Shown piece by piece: positions 14,593-22,748 of a stretch of DNA of 33,864 nt. The DNA lies in assembly GCA_034434915.1 (NCBI GenBank), contig DAOTYE010000003.1, forward strand, positions 1 to 33,864. The letters run 5' to 3'. Made by a program: the position numbers and the translations under genes. The notes under the pieces were generated by a model. It was not told where the DNA came from. It did not search any database and saw nothing but the letters and a program-made list of their open reading frames with translations. Every line of letters begins with the position of its first letter. Position 1 is the first letter of the stretch. This DNA is from DAOTYE01 sp034434915. Lineage in GTDB: Bacteria > Chloroflexota > Dehalococcoidia > Dehalococcoidales > RBG-16-60-22.

Positions 14593-15348
14593 ATGGCGGT
14601 TGTTCCTCTATTGAAAGCGCTTTCAGAAGCTGGACTTGGTTCACGGCGGCGCCTCGCCGATGCCATAAAGTGGGGCAGGGTAACCGTTAACGGTCAGGTC
14701 GCCGAGAACTTCCGTCACCAGATTGACATAACAAGCGACCGTGTCACACTGGATGGAAAACCGGTTGACCTGAAGCCGGCAAAGCTAATATACCTCATGC
14801 TTCACAAGCCTGAAGGCGTGGTCTGCACGACGAGCGATGAGGAAGGCCGCCGCACCGTTATTGACCTCTTACCGGCAAAATACCGGCAGTACAAGCTGTA
14901 TCCGGTGGGACGGCTTGACCGGGACAGCACCGGACTGGTCATCCTGACCAATGATGGTGACCTGACTTACCGTCTCACTCACCCGAAATTTGAACATGAG
15001 AAGGAATACCTAATCATGGTTAAGGAAAAGTTAAGCCCTGAAGATAAGCAGAAGCTGGAAAATGGCATTGAGCTTGAGGACGGCTTGACCTATCCCGCGA
15101 AGGTCAAAGAGGTAAAATCAACTTCCCCGTACCAGTATACTCTGACTATTCATGAAGGCAGAAAACGGCAGGTGAGGCGCATGCTGGAGATGCTGGGACA
15201 TGCCGTTATCTCCCTCAAACGTGTCAGGATGGGCAGGCTCACCCTTGGCGATTTGAAAGAAGGCGCGGTGCGTGAGCTTACCCGGCAGGAAATCAATGCT
15301 CTCCGTTTGCCGTCAAGTACGGGAAGCTACTCCACGGAGATAATGTAG
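14593..15348 (+). CDS. RluB/RsuA-family 23S/16S rRNA pseudouridine synthase
   Basis: A 251-residue RNA-modifying enzyme. An N-terminal S4 domain (about 3-65) contains LLKALSEAGLGSRRRLADAI and GRVTVNGQ. The catalytic domain has YPVGRLDRDSTGLVILTNDG, whose RLDRDSTG holds the catalytic Asp, followed by EKEYL and EGRKRQVRRMLEMLGH. The RsuA/RluB branch is clear; RluB (position 2605 of 23S) is the more usual member in bacteria with one copy, but RluE or RsuA activity is not excluded. ATG 14593 is preferred to TTG 14587. It is the last gene of the operon, and its last 22 bp overlap the convergent fakA gene. Confidence 0.9.
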   Translation: MAVVPLLKALSEAGLGSRRRLADAIKWGRVTVNGQVAENFRHQIDITSDRVTLDGKPVDLKPAKLIYLMLHKPEGVVCTTSDEEGRRTVIDLLPAKYRQYKLYPVGRLDRDSTGLVILTNDGDLTYRLTHPKFEHEKEYLIMVKEKLSPEDKQKLENGIELEDGLTYPAKVKEVKSTSPYQYTLTIHEGRKRQVRRMLEMLGHAVISLKRVRMGRLTLGDLKEGAVRELTRQEINALRLPSSTGSYSTEIM

Positions 15349-16940
15349 CTATAGTGAGGTTGTCCGCCGCTCACCACCCCGATGACAAGTTCAGGATACC
15401 GCTGGCGAATCTTATCACCTATCTGCTCAGCTTCAGTCTGGCTGGCATCTTTGCCATAGTAAAGTGTTAAGACGCCTGGCTGTGCCGGATTCAGCTTTGA
15501 TAGAAGCTGGAAAATGACGTCATCAGCGGTATCAGCCACTGCAAGCAGTTCTCCGTCAAGAAGTCCAATCATCTGTCCCTCTTTGATTTTCAGCCTATTT
15601 GCCTTGGTATTGCGGGTAGCGCGGGTGACCTCAATGGTTTTTACGGCGGCGCAGGCTTTTGCCATCTCCTGACAGTTAGTCTGAAAGTCTGCTTCCGGAG
15701 TGAAGGCGATGAGGGCGGCAATCCCTTGAGGTATCGTTTCAGTGGGTAACACTTTGAGGTTCTTTTTAGTCAGTGATGGTACCAGCATGGCCGCCGGGAT
15801 CACATTTTTGTTGTTCGGCAGGAGAATGACATTATCTGAAGGCGCTTTTTCCACCGCCTGAAGCATATCAATAGTGCTGGGATTCATCGTCTGTCCGCCC
15901 GGCACAACGGCACACACGCCCAGGTCAGAGAAGACATTTATCAGTCCATCACCGTTAACTACGGCGACAACCGCGGTGGCGCTGGCAGTCTTGGGTTTTT
16001 GCATCAGCAGGAACTCTTTATGTTGCTCATCCATATCTCTGATATCAATGTCAAAGAGTGAACCAAAAGAAGATGCCGCTCTGGTGACACCTGCCGGGTC
16101 CAGAGTGTGTATGTGCACTCTGACCGCCGATGAATCCCCCACCACGATGAGTGACTTTCCCAGGTGGTCCAGCGCTTCCCTGAGAGCGGAGACAGGCAGG
16201 TCTTTACCTTTCACCATGAACTGAGTGCAGAATCCATAAGGCTCCTCTTCAGCGGGGCTCTGGGCTGTTTTCTTCACCGGTAGCGGGCTGGCAATCAGAG
16301 CAGGAGTGTGCTTATTCAGGTCATCTTTGAGGTAAAGCAGAGCTCCTTCCAGAAGCGTATATAAGCCATGTCCTCCGGCATCCACTACTCCAGCCTCTTT
16401 CAGCACATCAAGGCGGTTAGGCGTGTTGGCTACTGACTCTCTGGCGGCATTGACTGCGGCTTCAAGGACAGACACCGGGCTGGCATCAGCATTCCCGGCT
16501 TCTTGGCGGGCAGCTGCGGCGGCATCTTTCATCACGGTGAGGATGGTGCCCTCAACCGGATTGGTTAATGCCTGATAAGCCATTTCGGAAGCCTCCGTGA
16601 GAGCCTGCGCCAGTTCTCTGGCGTTGATGCTTCTTTTCCCGGCAAGGCTTCTGGCGAGCCCGCGCCATATTTGCGATAAAATAACACCGCTGTTGCCGCG
16701 GGCGCCCATGAGCGCCCCTCTGGCGATTGCCTCCGCTACTGATGATATCAGCCCATCAGCATGGACGGTCTCCGCGAGGCTGGCACGCATGGTGAGCAAC
16801 ATGTTGGTACCGCAATCGCCATCAGGTACCGGATAGACGTTCAGCGCATTCAGGTCAGGCACAATTCTTTTCAGCCATTCCGTGCCGGCGGTGAACATTG
16901 CCCTCAGGTCATGCCCGTCAAGGGTGCTTTTTTGTTCCAT
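15327..16940 (-). CDS. fakA: FakA-like fatty acid kinase (DAK2/YloV family)
   Basis: A 537-residue protein with the Dak2-type kinase domain N-terminal and a DegV-like region C-terminal. ATP and metal site motifs are YPVPDGDCGTNM (36-47), RGALMGARGNSGVILSQIWR and VDAGGHGLYTLLEG. FakA phosphorylates fatty acids presented by FakB to acyl-phosphates. Family length is about 550, so this is full-length. ATG 16940 is 28 bp after the fakB stop, making it the final gene of the eleven-gene transcript. The direct pairing with FakB and presence of PlsX upstream supports the fatty-acid kinase role over a generic dihydroxyacetone-kinase-like one. The end overlaps the convergent rluB-like gene by 22 bp. Confidence 0.9.
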   Translation of the reverse strand: MEQKSTLDGHDLRAMFTAGTEWLKRIVPDLNALNVYPVPDGDCGTNMLLTMRASLAETVHADGLISSVAEAIARGALMGARGNSGVILSQIWRGLARSLAGKRSINARELAQALTEASEMAYQALTNPVEGTILTVMKDAAAAARQEAGNADASPVSVLEAAVNAARESVANTPNRLDVLKEAGVVDAGGHGLYTLLEGALLYLKDDLNKHTPALIASPLPVKKTAQSPAEEEPYGFCTQFMVKGKDLPVSALREALDHLGKSLIVVGDSSAVRVHIHTLDPAGVTRAASSFGSLFDIDIRDMDEQHKEFLLMQKPKTASATAVVAVVNGDGLINVFSDLGVCAVVPGGQTMNPSTIDMLQAVEKAPSDNVILLPNNKNVIPAAMLVPSLTKKNLKVLPTETIPQGIAALIAFTPEADFQTNCQEMAKACAAVKTIEVTRATRNTKANRLKIKEGQMIGLLDGELLAVADTADDVIFQLLSKLNPAQPGVLTLYYGKDASQTEAEQIGDKIRQRYPELVIGVVSGGQPHYSYIISVE

Positions 16941-16968
16941 TATCCTCTCGCTTTGCGGATTACTGTTT

Positions 16969-17820
16969 CTAAGAGTAGAAGGAGACTGCTATCACGGGAC
17001 CGGTATGACCAGCCATAACCGGCGTGTAAGGCGTCAGATAGACTTCCTCACATTTAAATCTGGAAATCACCTGTTGTTTCAGTTGCTCGCCGTCCTGAAG
17101 GGAGTTAGTATAGTGTACGTTGACATGAAGCGGTTTGCCGCTTTCAACATACTGCTCCATCAATTCAAGCAATCTGGCGATTGCTTTTTCTTTTCCCCTC
17201 GCCCTGCCCAGGTTTTCCACCAGACCGGTGTTGTTGACCATGCCAATAATCGGTTTCACCTGAAACAGCTCTCCCATGTAGGCTGTCTTGGGCGCTCTGC
17301 CGCTTTTGATGAGGTACTTGAGGGTTTCCATAGCGGTGACGAAGCGGACTCTGGGAATCATGGCGTTAGCCGTCTGGACTACTTCCGCCAGGCTCTTGCC
17401 CGCCTGAGCCGCCTTAGCCATTTCAAGAACAATGAATCCCTGTGCCCCCGCCGCGGTGCGGCTATCAATAAGCTCAATATTTGCCTTGGGGTTCTCTTTC
17501 TTAAACAGGTCTCTGGCTTGTACTGCCGCCTCATAGGTGGCGCTCAGCGCTTTAGAGACAAAAACACAGGCGATGCTATCAGTGGTCTTACTCAGTTCCC
17601 TGAAAACGTCAGTGAACTCTGCCAGAGGTGGCGCGCCAGTATTGAACTCTTTAATGTCATTGAACATTTTCCAGAACTCTTGGGGGCTGATGTCTACCTG
17701 GTCGCGGTACGATTTGCCATTGATGTTGAGTGCCATTGAAACAATCTTAATGTCATATTCCTTGATTTTCTCCGCCGGCAGACAGGAGATAGTGTCTGTA
17801 ACGATACCTACCCTAACCAC
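16969..17820 (-). CDS. fakB: DegV/FakB fatty-acid-binding protein
   Basis: A 283-residue two-domain DegV protein. The N-terminus is VGIVTDTISCLP, the standard start where TDS or TDT contacts the carboxylate; GAPPLAEF, LSATYEAA and the C-terminal PVMAGHTGPVIAVSF complete the signature. FakB holds a fatty acid buried in its cleft and presents the carboxylate to FakA for phosphorylation. Only one FakB is in the window, whereas many genomes have several with different chain preferences. The start is GTG 17820 with GGAGGG 6 nt before it. The gene follows fabG by 13 bp and precedes fakA by 28 bp. Confidence 0.9.
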   Translation of the reverse strand: MVRVGIVTDTISCLPAEKIKEYDIKIVSMALNINGKSYRDQVDISPQEFWKMFNDIKEFNTGAPPLAEFTDVFRELSKTTDSIACVFVSKALSATYEAAVQARDLFKKENPKANIELIDSRTAAGAQGFIVLEMAKAAQAGKSLAEVVQTANAMIPRVRFVTAMETLKYLIKSGRAPKTAYMGELFQVKPIIGMVNNTGLVENLGRARGKEKAIARLLELMEQYVESGKPLHVNVHYTNSLQDGEQLKQQVISRFKCEEVYLTPYTPVMAGHTGPVIAVSFYS

Positions 17821-17833
17821 ATTTTCCCTCCTT

Positions 17834-18589
17834 TTATATTACTCCGCCGTCAACACAGATGACCTGTGCTGTGATATAGCTTGCGTCCTCACTGGCAAGA
17901 AAGGCAACCAGTTTCGCCACGTCATCTGCCACTCCAAAACGTTTCAACGGTATGCGTGCCAGTATGGCGTCTTTCATTGCCTGTGGTAATCTGTCAGTCA
18001 TTTCGGTGACAATATAGCCCGGCGCGATGGCGTTAGCCGTGATGTTCCGTGAGCCGAACTCACGAGCAAGGCTTTTAGTGAAGGCAATCAAGCCACCCTT
18101 GGCGGCGGCGTAGTTCGCCTGTCCCATATTACCTACCAGTCCTGCCAGAGAGGCGATATTGATAATCCTACCCCAGCCCTGCTCCATCATGGAACGCACG
18201 GCGTACTTGGTACAGAGATAGGCACCGCGCAGGTTAGTATTCAGCACCTCATCCCAGGCTTCATCTGGCATGCGGGGCAAAAGGCAGTCTTTAACAATGC
18301 CGGCATTGTTAACCAGAATGTCAATTTTATCCCACAGCTTAACAATCTGACGGGTCATCTCCCGGACGGCGTTAGCATCTGAGACGCTGACTTTGTACAG
18401 CGCCGTCTCACTACCCAGGCTTTTAATCTGCTGTGCCACATTTTGCGCTTCTGCATCGTTGCTCAGGTAGTTGATTGCTACCCTGGCGCCACAGCCTGCC
18501 AGCCTGAGAGCGATAGCTTTGCCCAAGCCGCGGGAGGCACCGGTAACCAGGGCTACTTTACCGGCTAAACTTTTTGCTTCCATCGTCAT
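17834..18589 (-). CDS. fabG: 3-oxoacyl-ACP reductase
   Basis: A 251-residue short-chain dehydrogenase reducing 3-oxoacyl-ACP to 3-hydroxyacyl-ACP with NADPH. TGASRGLG lies at 16-23, NNAG at 94-97, and the catalytic set is Ser147, Tyr160 and Lys164 (YAAAK, the Tyr-x3-Lys spacing of reductases). The end VICVDGGVI matches FabG. ATG 18589 or the second ATG at 18583 are both possible; either overlaps the end of fabF by about 30 bp, so the two are translationally coupled. Its role is set by context: ACP, FabF and an enoyl reductase are immediately upstream. Confidence 0.92.
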   Translation of the reverse strand: MTMEAKSLAGKVALVTGASRGLGKAIALRLAGCGARVAINYLSNDAEAQNVAQQIKSLGSETALYKVSVSDANAVREMTRQIVKLWDKIDILVNNAGIVKDCLLPRMPDEAWDEVLNTNLRGAYLCTKYAVRSMMEQGWGRIINIASLAGLVGNMGQANYAAAKGGLIAFTKSLAREFGSRNITANAIAPGYIVTEMTDRLPQAMKDAILARIPLKRFGVADDVAKLVAFLASEDASYITAQVICVDGGVI

Positions 18590-19823
18590 CTGCCTGTCCA
18601 AATCGTTTGAGCACGATACAGCAGTTCTGCCCGCCCATGCCGAAGGAATTGGAAAGACAGGTGTTCACCGTCTGGCGGCGGGCAATGTTTGGCACATAAT
18701 CCAGGTCGCATTCAGGGTCAGGCGTTTCGTAGTTGATGGTGGGCGGTATGATGCCTTCTTTTACGGTCATCACCGCTGCGACGGCTTCCACCGCGCCCGC
18801 GGCGCATGCCAGATGTCCAATCATTGACTTATTTGAGCTGACCGGTATTTTATAAGCTTGCTCACCAAAGACCAGCTTAATCGCCTTAGTCTCGGCGGCA
18901 TCATTTAGTTTGGTGCCGGTGCCGTGGGCATTAATGTAGTCAACTTCTTCCGGCGCGACTCCTGCATCCTTAAGAGCCATTTTCATTGCAATTGCTTCCA
19001 GGGCAGGGTCAGGGGCGGTTTCATTGAACGCGTCAAAGGACCATCCAGCGCCTGCCAGTTCCGCCAGAATTGGGGCACCGCGCCTTTGCGCATGTTCCAG
19101 TGTCTCCAGTATCAGGATAGCCGCACCTTCGCCATACACCATGCCGCATCGGTTCAAGTCAAAGGGCCGGCACGCTTTCTTAGGGTCTGGTTCCCGGCTT
19201 AACGCGCCGACTCTTCCAGTGATGCCGATTGCCAGTGGGTTCACCTGGGTCTCAGCGCCGCCGGCCGCCATCACATCAGCGTGTCCCGTTCTCAGCAAAT
19301 TCAGCGCCGTGCCCAACGCATCGCTGCCGGAGGCACAGGCACTGTTCAAACTGCTATTAGGACCTTTCAATCCGAACTCCAGCCCAACTATGGCTGATAC
19401 CATGCTCGGTGACACCTTGCTGATGAGCAATGGGTCCAGGCGCATCGGTCCCCGGTTCCTGAGTATTTCCCCCTGGTCAATGAGCAGGTCCATCGCCCCG
19501 CTCGTGGCGATGATAACGCCCACCCGTTCCGGTTTTTCTTTGGACGTGTCCAGTCCGGCGGATGTCAGCGCCATCCTGGTAGCCGCGATGGCATACTGTG
19601 TGCACAGGGCGGTGCGGTCAACCCGCTTGATATCCATATATTTAGTGGGGTCAAATCCCTTTACCTCGCCTGCCACCTTGACCGGGTAATTGCTGACGTC
19701 AAACTTGGTTATATGGCTGATGCCTGACCTGCCGTCTATCAGCCCCTGCCAGTATTCCTGAACGGTCAGTCCCAGCGGGGTAATGGCGCCAAGCCCGGTG
19801 ACCACGATTTCAGGGTACGGCAC
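18558..19823 (-). CDS. fabF: 3-oxoacyl-ACP synthase II (KAS II)
   Basis: A 421-residue thiolase-fold condensing enzyme that extends acyl-ACP by two carbons from malonyl-ACP. Cys163 is in SACASGSDAL, His300 in NAHGTGTKLND, Lys332 and His337 in SNKSMIGHLAC; these are almost the same numbers as in Escherichia coli FabF, a good internal check of the chosen start. That start is GTG 19823, with a perfect AAGGAGG five bases upstream; the frame continues to a TTG at 19862 with no ribosome site. It overlaps the enoyl reductase gene by 14 bp and fabG by 32 bp. It is the only condensing enzyme seen; FabH is not in this window. Confidence 0.95.
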   Translation of the reverse strand: MPYPEIVVTGLGAITPLGLTVQEYWQGLIDGRSGISHITKFDVSNYPVKVAGEVKGFDPTKYMDIKRVDRTALCTQYAIAATRMALTSAGLDTSKEKPERVGVIIATSGAMDLLIDQGEILRNRGPMRLDPLLISKVSPSMVSAIVGLEFGLKGPNSSLNSACASGSDALGTALNLLRTGHADVMAAGGAETQVNPLAIGITGRVGALSREPDPKKACRPFDLNRCGMVYGEGAAILILETLEHAQRRGAPILAELAGAGWSFDAFNETAPDPALEAIAMKMALKDAGVAPEEVDYINAHGTGTKLNDAAETKAIKLVFGEQAYKIPVSSNKSMIGHLACAAGAVEAVAAVMTVKEGIIPPTINYETPDPECDLDYVPNIARRQTVNTCLSNSFGMGGQNCCIVLKRFGQADDDGSKKFSR

Positions 19824-20610
19824 TTTTGCCTCCTTCACTGCTGTCCGGAGCAGAATAGCCAAGTGAAGTCAGAGAGAGCCCGCCATCAACAATGATTATC
19901 TGCCCCCGTATCATGTCTGCGGCATCACTGCACAGAAAAGCGACGGCGTTAGCCACGTCTTCTGGCTGTACCATTCTGCCCGCCGGAGTGTGCGTCACTA
20001 AGGGGCGGGGCAAGTGGGGGTCAGCAATATAGAGCTTCAGGGCTTCTGTTTCCACCGCCGCCGCAGAAACGGCATTGACTCTTATCCCCCTCGGGGCAAG
20101 CTCTATTGCCAGATAGCGGGTGAGGGCTTCCAGCGCCGCTTTGGAGATGCCCACTGCGGTATAACTGGGCATCACCAGCCTGGAGCCGAGACTGGAGATA
20201 TTAATAATGGCGCCGCCGTTTTTCATCAGTGGCACCGCTCGCTGGGCGCAGAGCAGGGGAGCCCGGGCATTGATGTCCAGCGTCCAGTCCCAGCCGTCCG
20301 TATCAAGCTCCATGGCGGAACGGGCAACGCCGGAAGCGGCGTTATTGACCAGGATGTCCAGCCGCCCGAACTTTTCCGTGATTTCAGCAAACATACGGTC
20401 AATCTTCTCCGCCTCAGCAAGGTTGGCTTTGATGATATGTGCGGTGACTCCTTTATTCCGCGCCGCTTCAGCGGTGGCTTCAGCAGTGTCCCGCTTGCGG
20501 AAATAGTTGATGATGACGTCAGCACCTTCAGAAGCCAGCCTGAGCGTTATCGCCCGCCCGATGCCTCTGGAACCTCCCGTGATGAGGGCAACCTTGCCTT
20601 TAAGTGACAC
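19810..20610 (-). CDS. fabL: FabL-type enoyl-ACP reductase (NADPH)
   Basis: A 266-residue short-chain dehydrogenase that could be mistaken for a second FabG. The nucleotide motif is TGGSRGIG (11-18), and the active site is Tyr150-x6-Lys157 (YTAVGISK), the spacing of enoyl-ACP reductases, not the Tyr-x3-Lys of FabG. Several blocks recall Bacillus FabL closely: VNNAASGVARSAMEL, WDWTLDINA, SKAALEALTRYLAIELAP, TPAGRMV and ADMIRGQIIIVDGG. It should reduce trans-2-enoyl-ACP to acyl-ACP, the last elongation step. The C-terminus has a 15-residue extension after the usual end. The start is GTG 20610 with AGGTGG 6 nt upstream. It lies 14 bp after acpP and overlaps fabF. Confidence 0.85.
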   Translation of the reverse strand: MSLKGKVALITGGSRGIGRAITLRLASEGADVIINYFRKRDTAEATAEAARNKGVTAHIIKANLAEAEKIDRMFAEITEKFGRLDILVNNAASGVARSAMELDTDGWDWTLDINARAPLLCAQRAVPLMKNGGAIINISSLGSRLVMPSYTAVGISKAALEALTRYLAIELAPRGIRVNAVSAAAVETEALKLYIADPHLPRPLVTHTPAGRMVQPEDVANAVAFLCSDAADMIRGQIIIVDGGLSLTSLGYSAPDSSEGGKSAVP

Positions 20611-20624
20611 ACCAAGCCACCTGT

Positions 20625-20876
20625 TTATTTTTTCTCACTGATTTTCCGCTCAATACAGGCAATGAAGCTTTCCATATTGGAGACGCTCTTCAAATCTTCA
20701 TCCTGGATTTCAATGCCGAAGGTGTCTTCAACAGCAACCAGTATCTGCACCACGTCCAGCGAATCAGCTTTGAAATCCTGGAAGGTTGCTGAGCGCTGAA
20801 ACTCTGACTCCGGCTTGCGCACAATTCTGGTCACTATTTTTTTGACGGTTTCTTCAACTGAAGGATTGGCAGACAT
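20625..20876 (-). CDS. acpP: Acyl carrier protein
   Basis: An 83-residue acidic four-helix carrier. Ser39 in FKADSLDVVQIL is the phosphopantetheine attachment site (the DSL motif). The family pattern continues with VAVEDTFGIEIQDED and a C-terminal helix. Length and acidity (many Glu and Asp in residues 33-65) are normal, though the N-terminal 25 residues are more basic than in most ACPs. ATG 20876 follows GGAGGAGTATAG. It is placed between plsX and the fab genes, the usual setting for the fatty-acid ACP, so a role as the main ACP is likely. Confidence 0.93.
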   Translation of the reverse strand: MSANPSVEETVKKIVTRIVRKPESEFQRSATFQDFKADSLDVVQILVAVEDTFGIEIQDEDLKSVSNMESFIACIERKISEKK

Positions 20877-20894
20877 TTCTATACTCCTCCACTC

Positions 20895-21908
20895 TCAAGC
20901 ATTGGGATACGGTACATTTACGGTGCTTCTGATGGCAGCCAGCTCCTTTTTGAAAGTGCCTACCAGGTCAATCTCCACCGCCCGCTTTGCCGTGCCAATT
21001 GTCTTGGCCACTTCCGGTGCTTTGCTCCGCCCGTGTGCCTTGCAGACCACGCCGTTTACGCCCCAGAGCGGTCCACCTCCCAGCACGTCAGCCGGGATAA
21101 GTGCCCGTTTCAGCGCCGTGATGACGTCGCTGACCTCATTCGGCGGCAGCCTGCCCTGCAATGTTTTTTCCAGCCACTGGGCGGTTACGTTGCCCAGTCC
21201 CTCGCAGAACTTGGCGACCACGTTGCCGACAAAGCCATCGCAGATGACAATATTTGCTTTGCCCAGAGCAACGTCATGCCCCTCCACGTAGCCGATGAAG
21301 TTCAGACCGGACTTCTTAAAGAGGTCATAGGCGGCCCTGGTCACCTCATTGCCCTTTCCTTCCTCCACGCCATTGCTGAGCAGGGCGATGGTGGGGTTGG
21401 GGATATTCAGCCACTTGCGAGCATAGACTGTGCCGACGATGCCGAAGTCAAGAAGCTGGTCTGGGCGTGAGTCAACATTTCCGCCCAGGTCAATCATAAT
21501 GGTGTCAGGCGCAAAGCCGAGAAATTGCCCGCCGATGACGGGGCGCGCCAGACCCTCAAATGTGCCCAGCACCTGCAGTGCTGAGGCAAAGACTCCGCCG
21601 GTGGCTCCCACCCCGACTGCTGCGGCTGCCCTGCCCTCTTTTACCAGCTTGGTGGCGACCATGATGGAAGCGTTCCTTTTTTTGCGCATGGCATAAGCGG
21701 GATGTTCACCTTCCACCAGATATTCGTCAGTGTGGACAATCTCAATATCCAGTCCTGAGGTATCATATTTGGCTAGCTCCGCTTTGATGCGCTCCTGCGG
21801 ACCAACCAGGATAATGCCCACTCCGTATTCTTTAGCGCCTTGAACTGACCCTTTGATGATTTCTTCCGGAGCAAAATCGCCGCCCATAGCATCAATGGCT
21901 ATCTTCAT
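20895..21908 (-). CDS. plsX: Phosphate acyltransferase PlsX
   Basis: A 337-residue enzyme that interconverts acyl-ACP and acyl-phosphate, the latter being the donor for PlsY in phosphatidic-acid synthesis. The N-terminal IAIDAMGGDFAPEEIIKGSV is diagnostic, followed by GATGGVFAS, DLGGNVDSRPDQL and a C-terminal LLGVNG-like block (LGGGPLWGVNG). Length is typical. ATG 21908 overlaps the end of the MaoC-like gene by 17 bp. It connects the elongation genes to fakAB: acyl-phosphates made by FakAB can enter the ACP pool through PlsX, and new acyl-ACP can leave through it. The usual neighbours rpmF and fabH are missing here. Confidence 0.95.
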   Translation of the reverse strand: MKIAIDAMGGDFAPEEIIKGSVQGAKEYGVGIILVGPQERIKAELAKYDTSGLDIEIVHTDEYLVEGEHPAYAMRKKRNASIMVATKLVKEGRAAAAVGVGATGGVFASALQVLGTFEGLARPVIGGQFLGFAPDTIMIDLGGNVDSRPDQLLDFGIVGTVYARKWLNIPNPTIALLSNGVEEGKGNEVTRAAYDLFKKSGLNFIGYVEGHDVALGKANIVICDGFVGNVVAKFCEGLGNVTAQWLEKTLQGRLPPNEVSDVITALKRALIPADVLGGGPLWGVNGVVCKAHGRSKAPEVAKTIGTAKRAVEIDLVGTFKKELAAIRSTVNVPYPNA

Positions 21909-22326
21909 TCTTCACCCTCACTTTCGTTTCACAGGTTATTACCGGCTCATGACGCTGGTTCTGGCAGAGTAGCTCGCAGTGGATAGAGGTAAGTCCGTTT
22001 TCCTTTTGTATCCGGGTTACCTTGCCGCTAATGGTTATCGTCTCCTCCGGGCGAGCCGGGGCTTTGAATCTGGCGTTCAGCTCGCCACCGGTCAGCCAGC
22101 TTTTGCCAAAGCTGGTGGTCATAAGCTCAGAGACGTAGGCAAGAATAAGCATGCCGTGGGCAATGGTGCCACCCATAGGCGTTTGCCTGGCAAACTCCGG
22201 GTCAATGTGAATGGGATTAAAGTCGCCGCTGGCTTCGGCGTAGAGGTTAATATGCTCCTGGGTGACCTGCCTTTTCAGTTCTGACAGGCTCATGCCAATC
22301 TTTATCTCATTTAGATTCAATGGCAT
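21892..22326 (-). CDS. MaoC-like hydratase/dehydratase, catalytic HotDog subunit
   Basis: A 144-residue single-HotDog protein. The catalytic motif is intact: ASGDFNPIHIDPEFARQTP, with Asp35 and His40 and the conserved Asn-Pro, as in (R)-specific enoyl-CoA hydratases and mycobacterial HadB. It is followed by GGTIAHGMLILAYVSELM. In this operon it probably dehydrates (R)-3-hydroxyacyl-ACP, as no FabZ or FabA is present. The preceding gene encodes a related HotDog protein without the motif, so the pair resembles a HadA-HadB heterodimer. It starts with ATG 22326, 13 bp after that partner, and overlaps plsX by 17 bp. A CoA-linked role with the dehydratase genes upstream remains possible. Confidence 0.85.
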   Translation of the reverse strand: MPLNLNEIKIGMSLSELKRQVTQEHINLYAEASGDFNPIHIDPEFARQTPMGGTIAHGMLILAYVSELMTTSFGKSWLTGGELNARFKAPARPEETITISGKVTRIQKENGLTSIHCELLCQNQRHEPVITCETKVRVKNEDSH

Positions 22327-22339
22327 TGTCTGCTCTCCA

Positions 22340-22747
22340 TCAAGTCAGGGGCAAGATAAAGCTGGTCTCTCCGGTCAAAACCGGTGTCTTCTTCTGGTTG
22401 AGCACGTTAATGCTGATGGCAAGCATGCGGAACTTGCCGCGCTCTACTTTGCGGCTGACCCGGGCATAACTGGTGAGTGTTTCACCCTGCCTGACGGTTT
22501 CCATGAATTTCAGCTCCTGCGAGACGTGAATTGCGCCGGGAGGCAGGAGCAGTCCCTCAGCCATCGCAGTCATAGCCAGAGCACCAATCGCCATTGGAGG
22601 CACAGTATTGTCCGTCTCATAAATGCCGGTGCTGTCCTGTACTGCTTTCAGATAGGCTCGTACCCTCTCGCCATCCAGCGTGAAGCTGGCGGGTGCAAAC
22701 TCATAGCCGGGAGTGAGATTTGCATAGTCAACCTTTTGCGGTGTCAT
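22340..22747 (-). CDS. MaoC-like HotDog protein without catalytic motif (HadA-like partner)
   Basis: A 135-residue protein resembling the N-terminal MaoC-dehydratase type (FAS1 dehydratase/HadA-like). Features are LTPGYEFAPASFTL, VPPMAIGALAMTAMAEGLLL, GAIHVSQELKFMETVRQGET and a final GETSFILPL. The Asp-x4-His hydratase motif is absent, so it is probably the substrate-binding half of a heterodimer with the next gene product. The start ATG 22747 has GGAGG 9 nt upstream, inside the end of the preceding gene; the frame's upstream extension is disregarded. It begins 1 bp after the stop of the 2-hydroxyacyl-CoA dehydratase-type subunit, which ties the two functional blocks of the operon together. 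Confidence 0.75.
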   Translation of the reverse strand: MTPQKVDYANLTPGYEFAPASFTLDGERVRAYLKAVQDSTGIYETDNTVPPMAIGALAMTAMAEGLLLPPGAIHVSQELKFMETVRQGETLTSYARVSRKVERGKFRMLAISINVLNQKKTPVLTGETSFILPLT

Positions 22748-22748
22748 C

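Noticed and set aside
16882..17739. A 285-codon plus-strand open frame opposite fakB and the start of fakA.
   Set aside because: It runs exactly antisense to two well-recognised genes, has no ribosome site, and its protein is rich in His/Arg/Phe without any family motif. It reflects codon bias of the opposite strand.
19024..19689. A 221-codon plus-strand frame opposite fabF.
   Set aside because: It mirrors fabF, whose catalytic residues sit at the expected numbers; no independent coding evidence.
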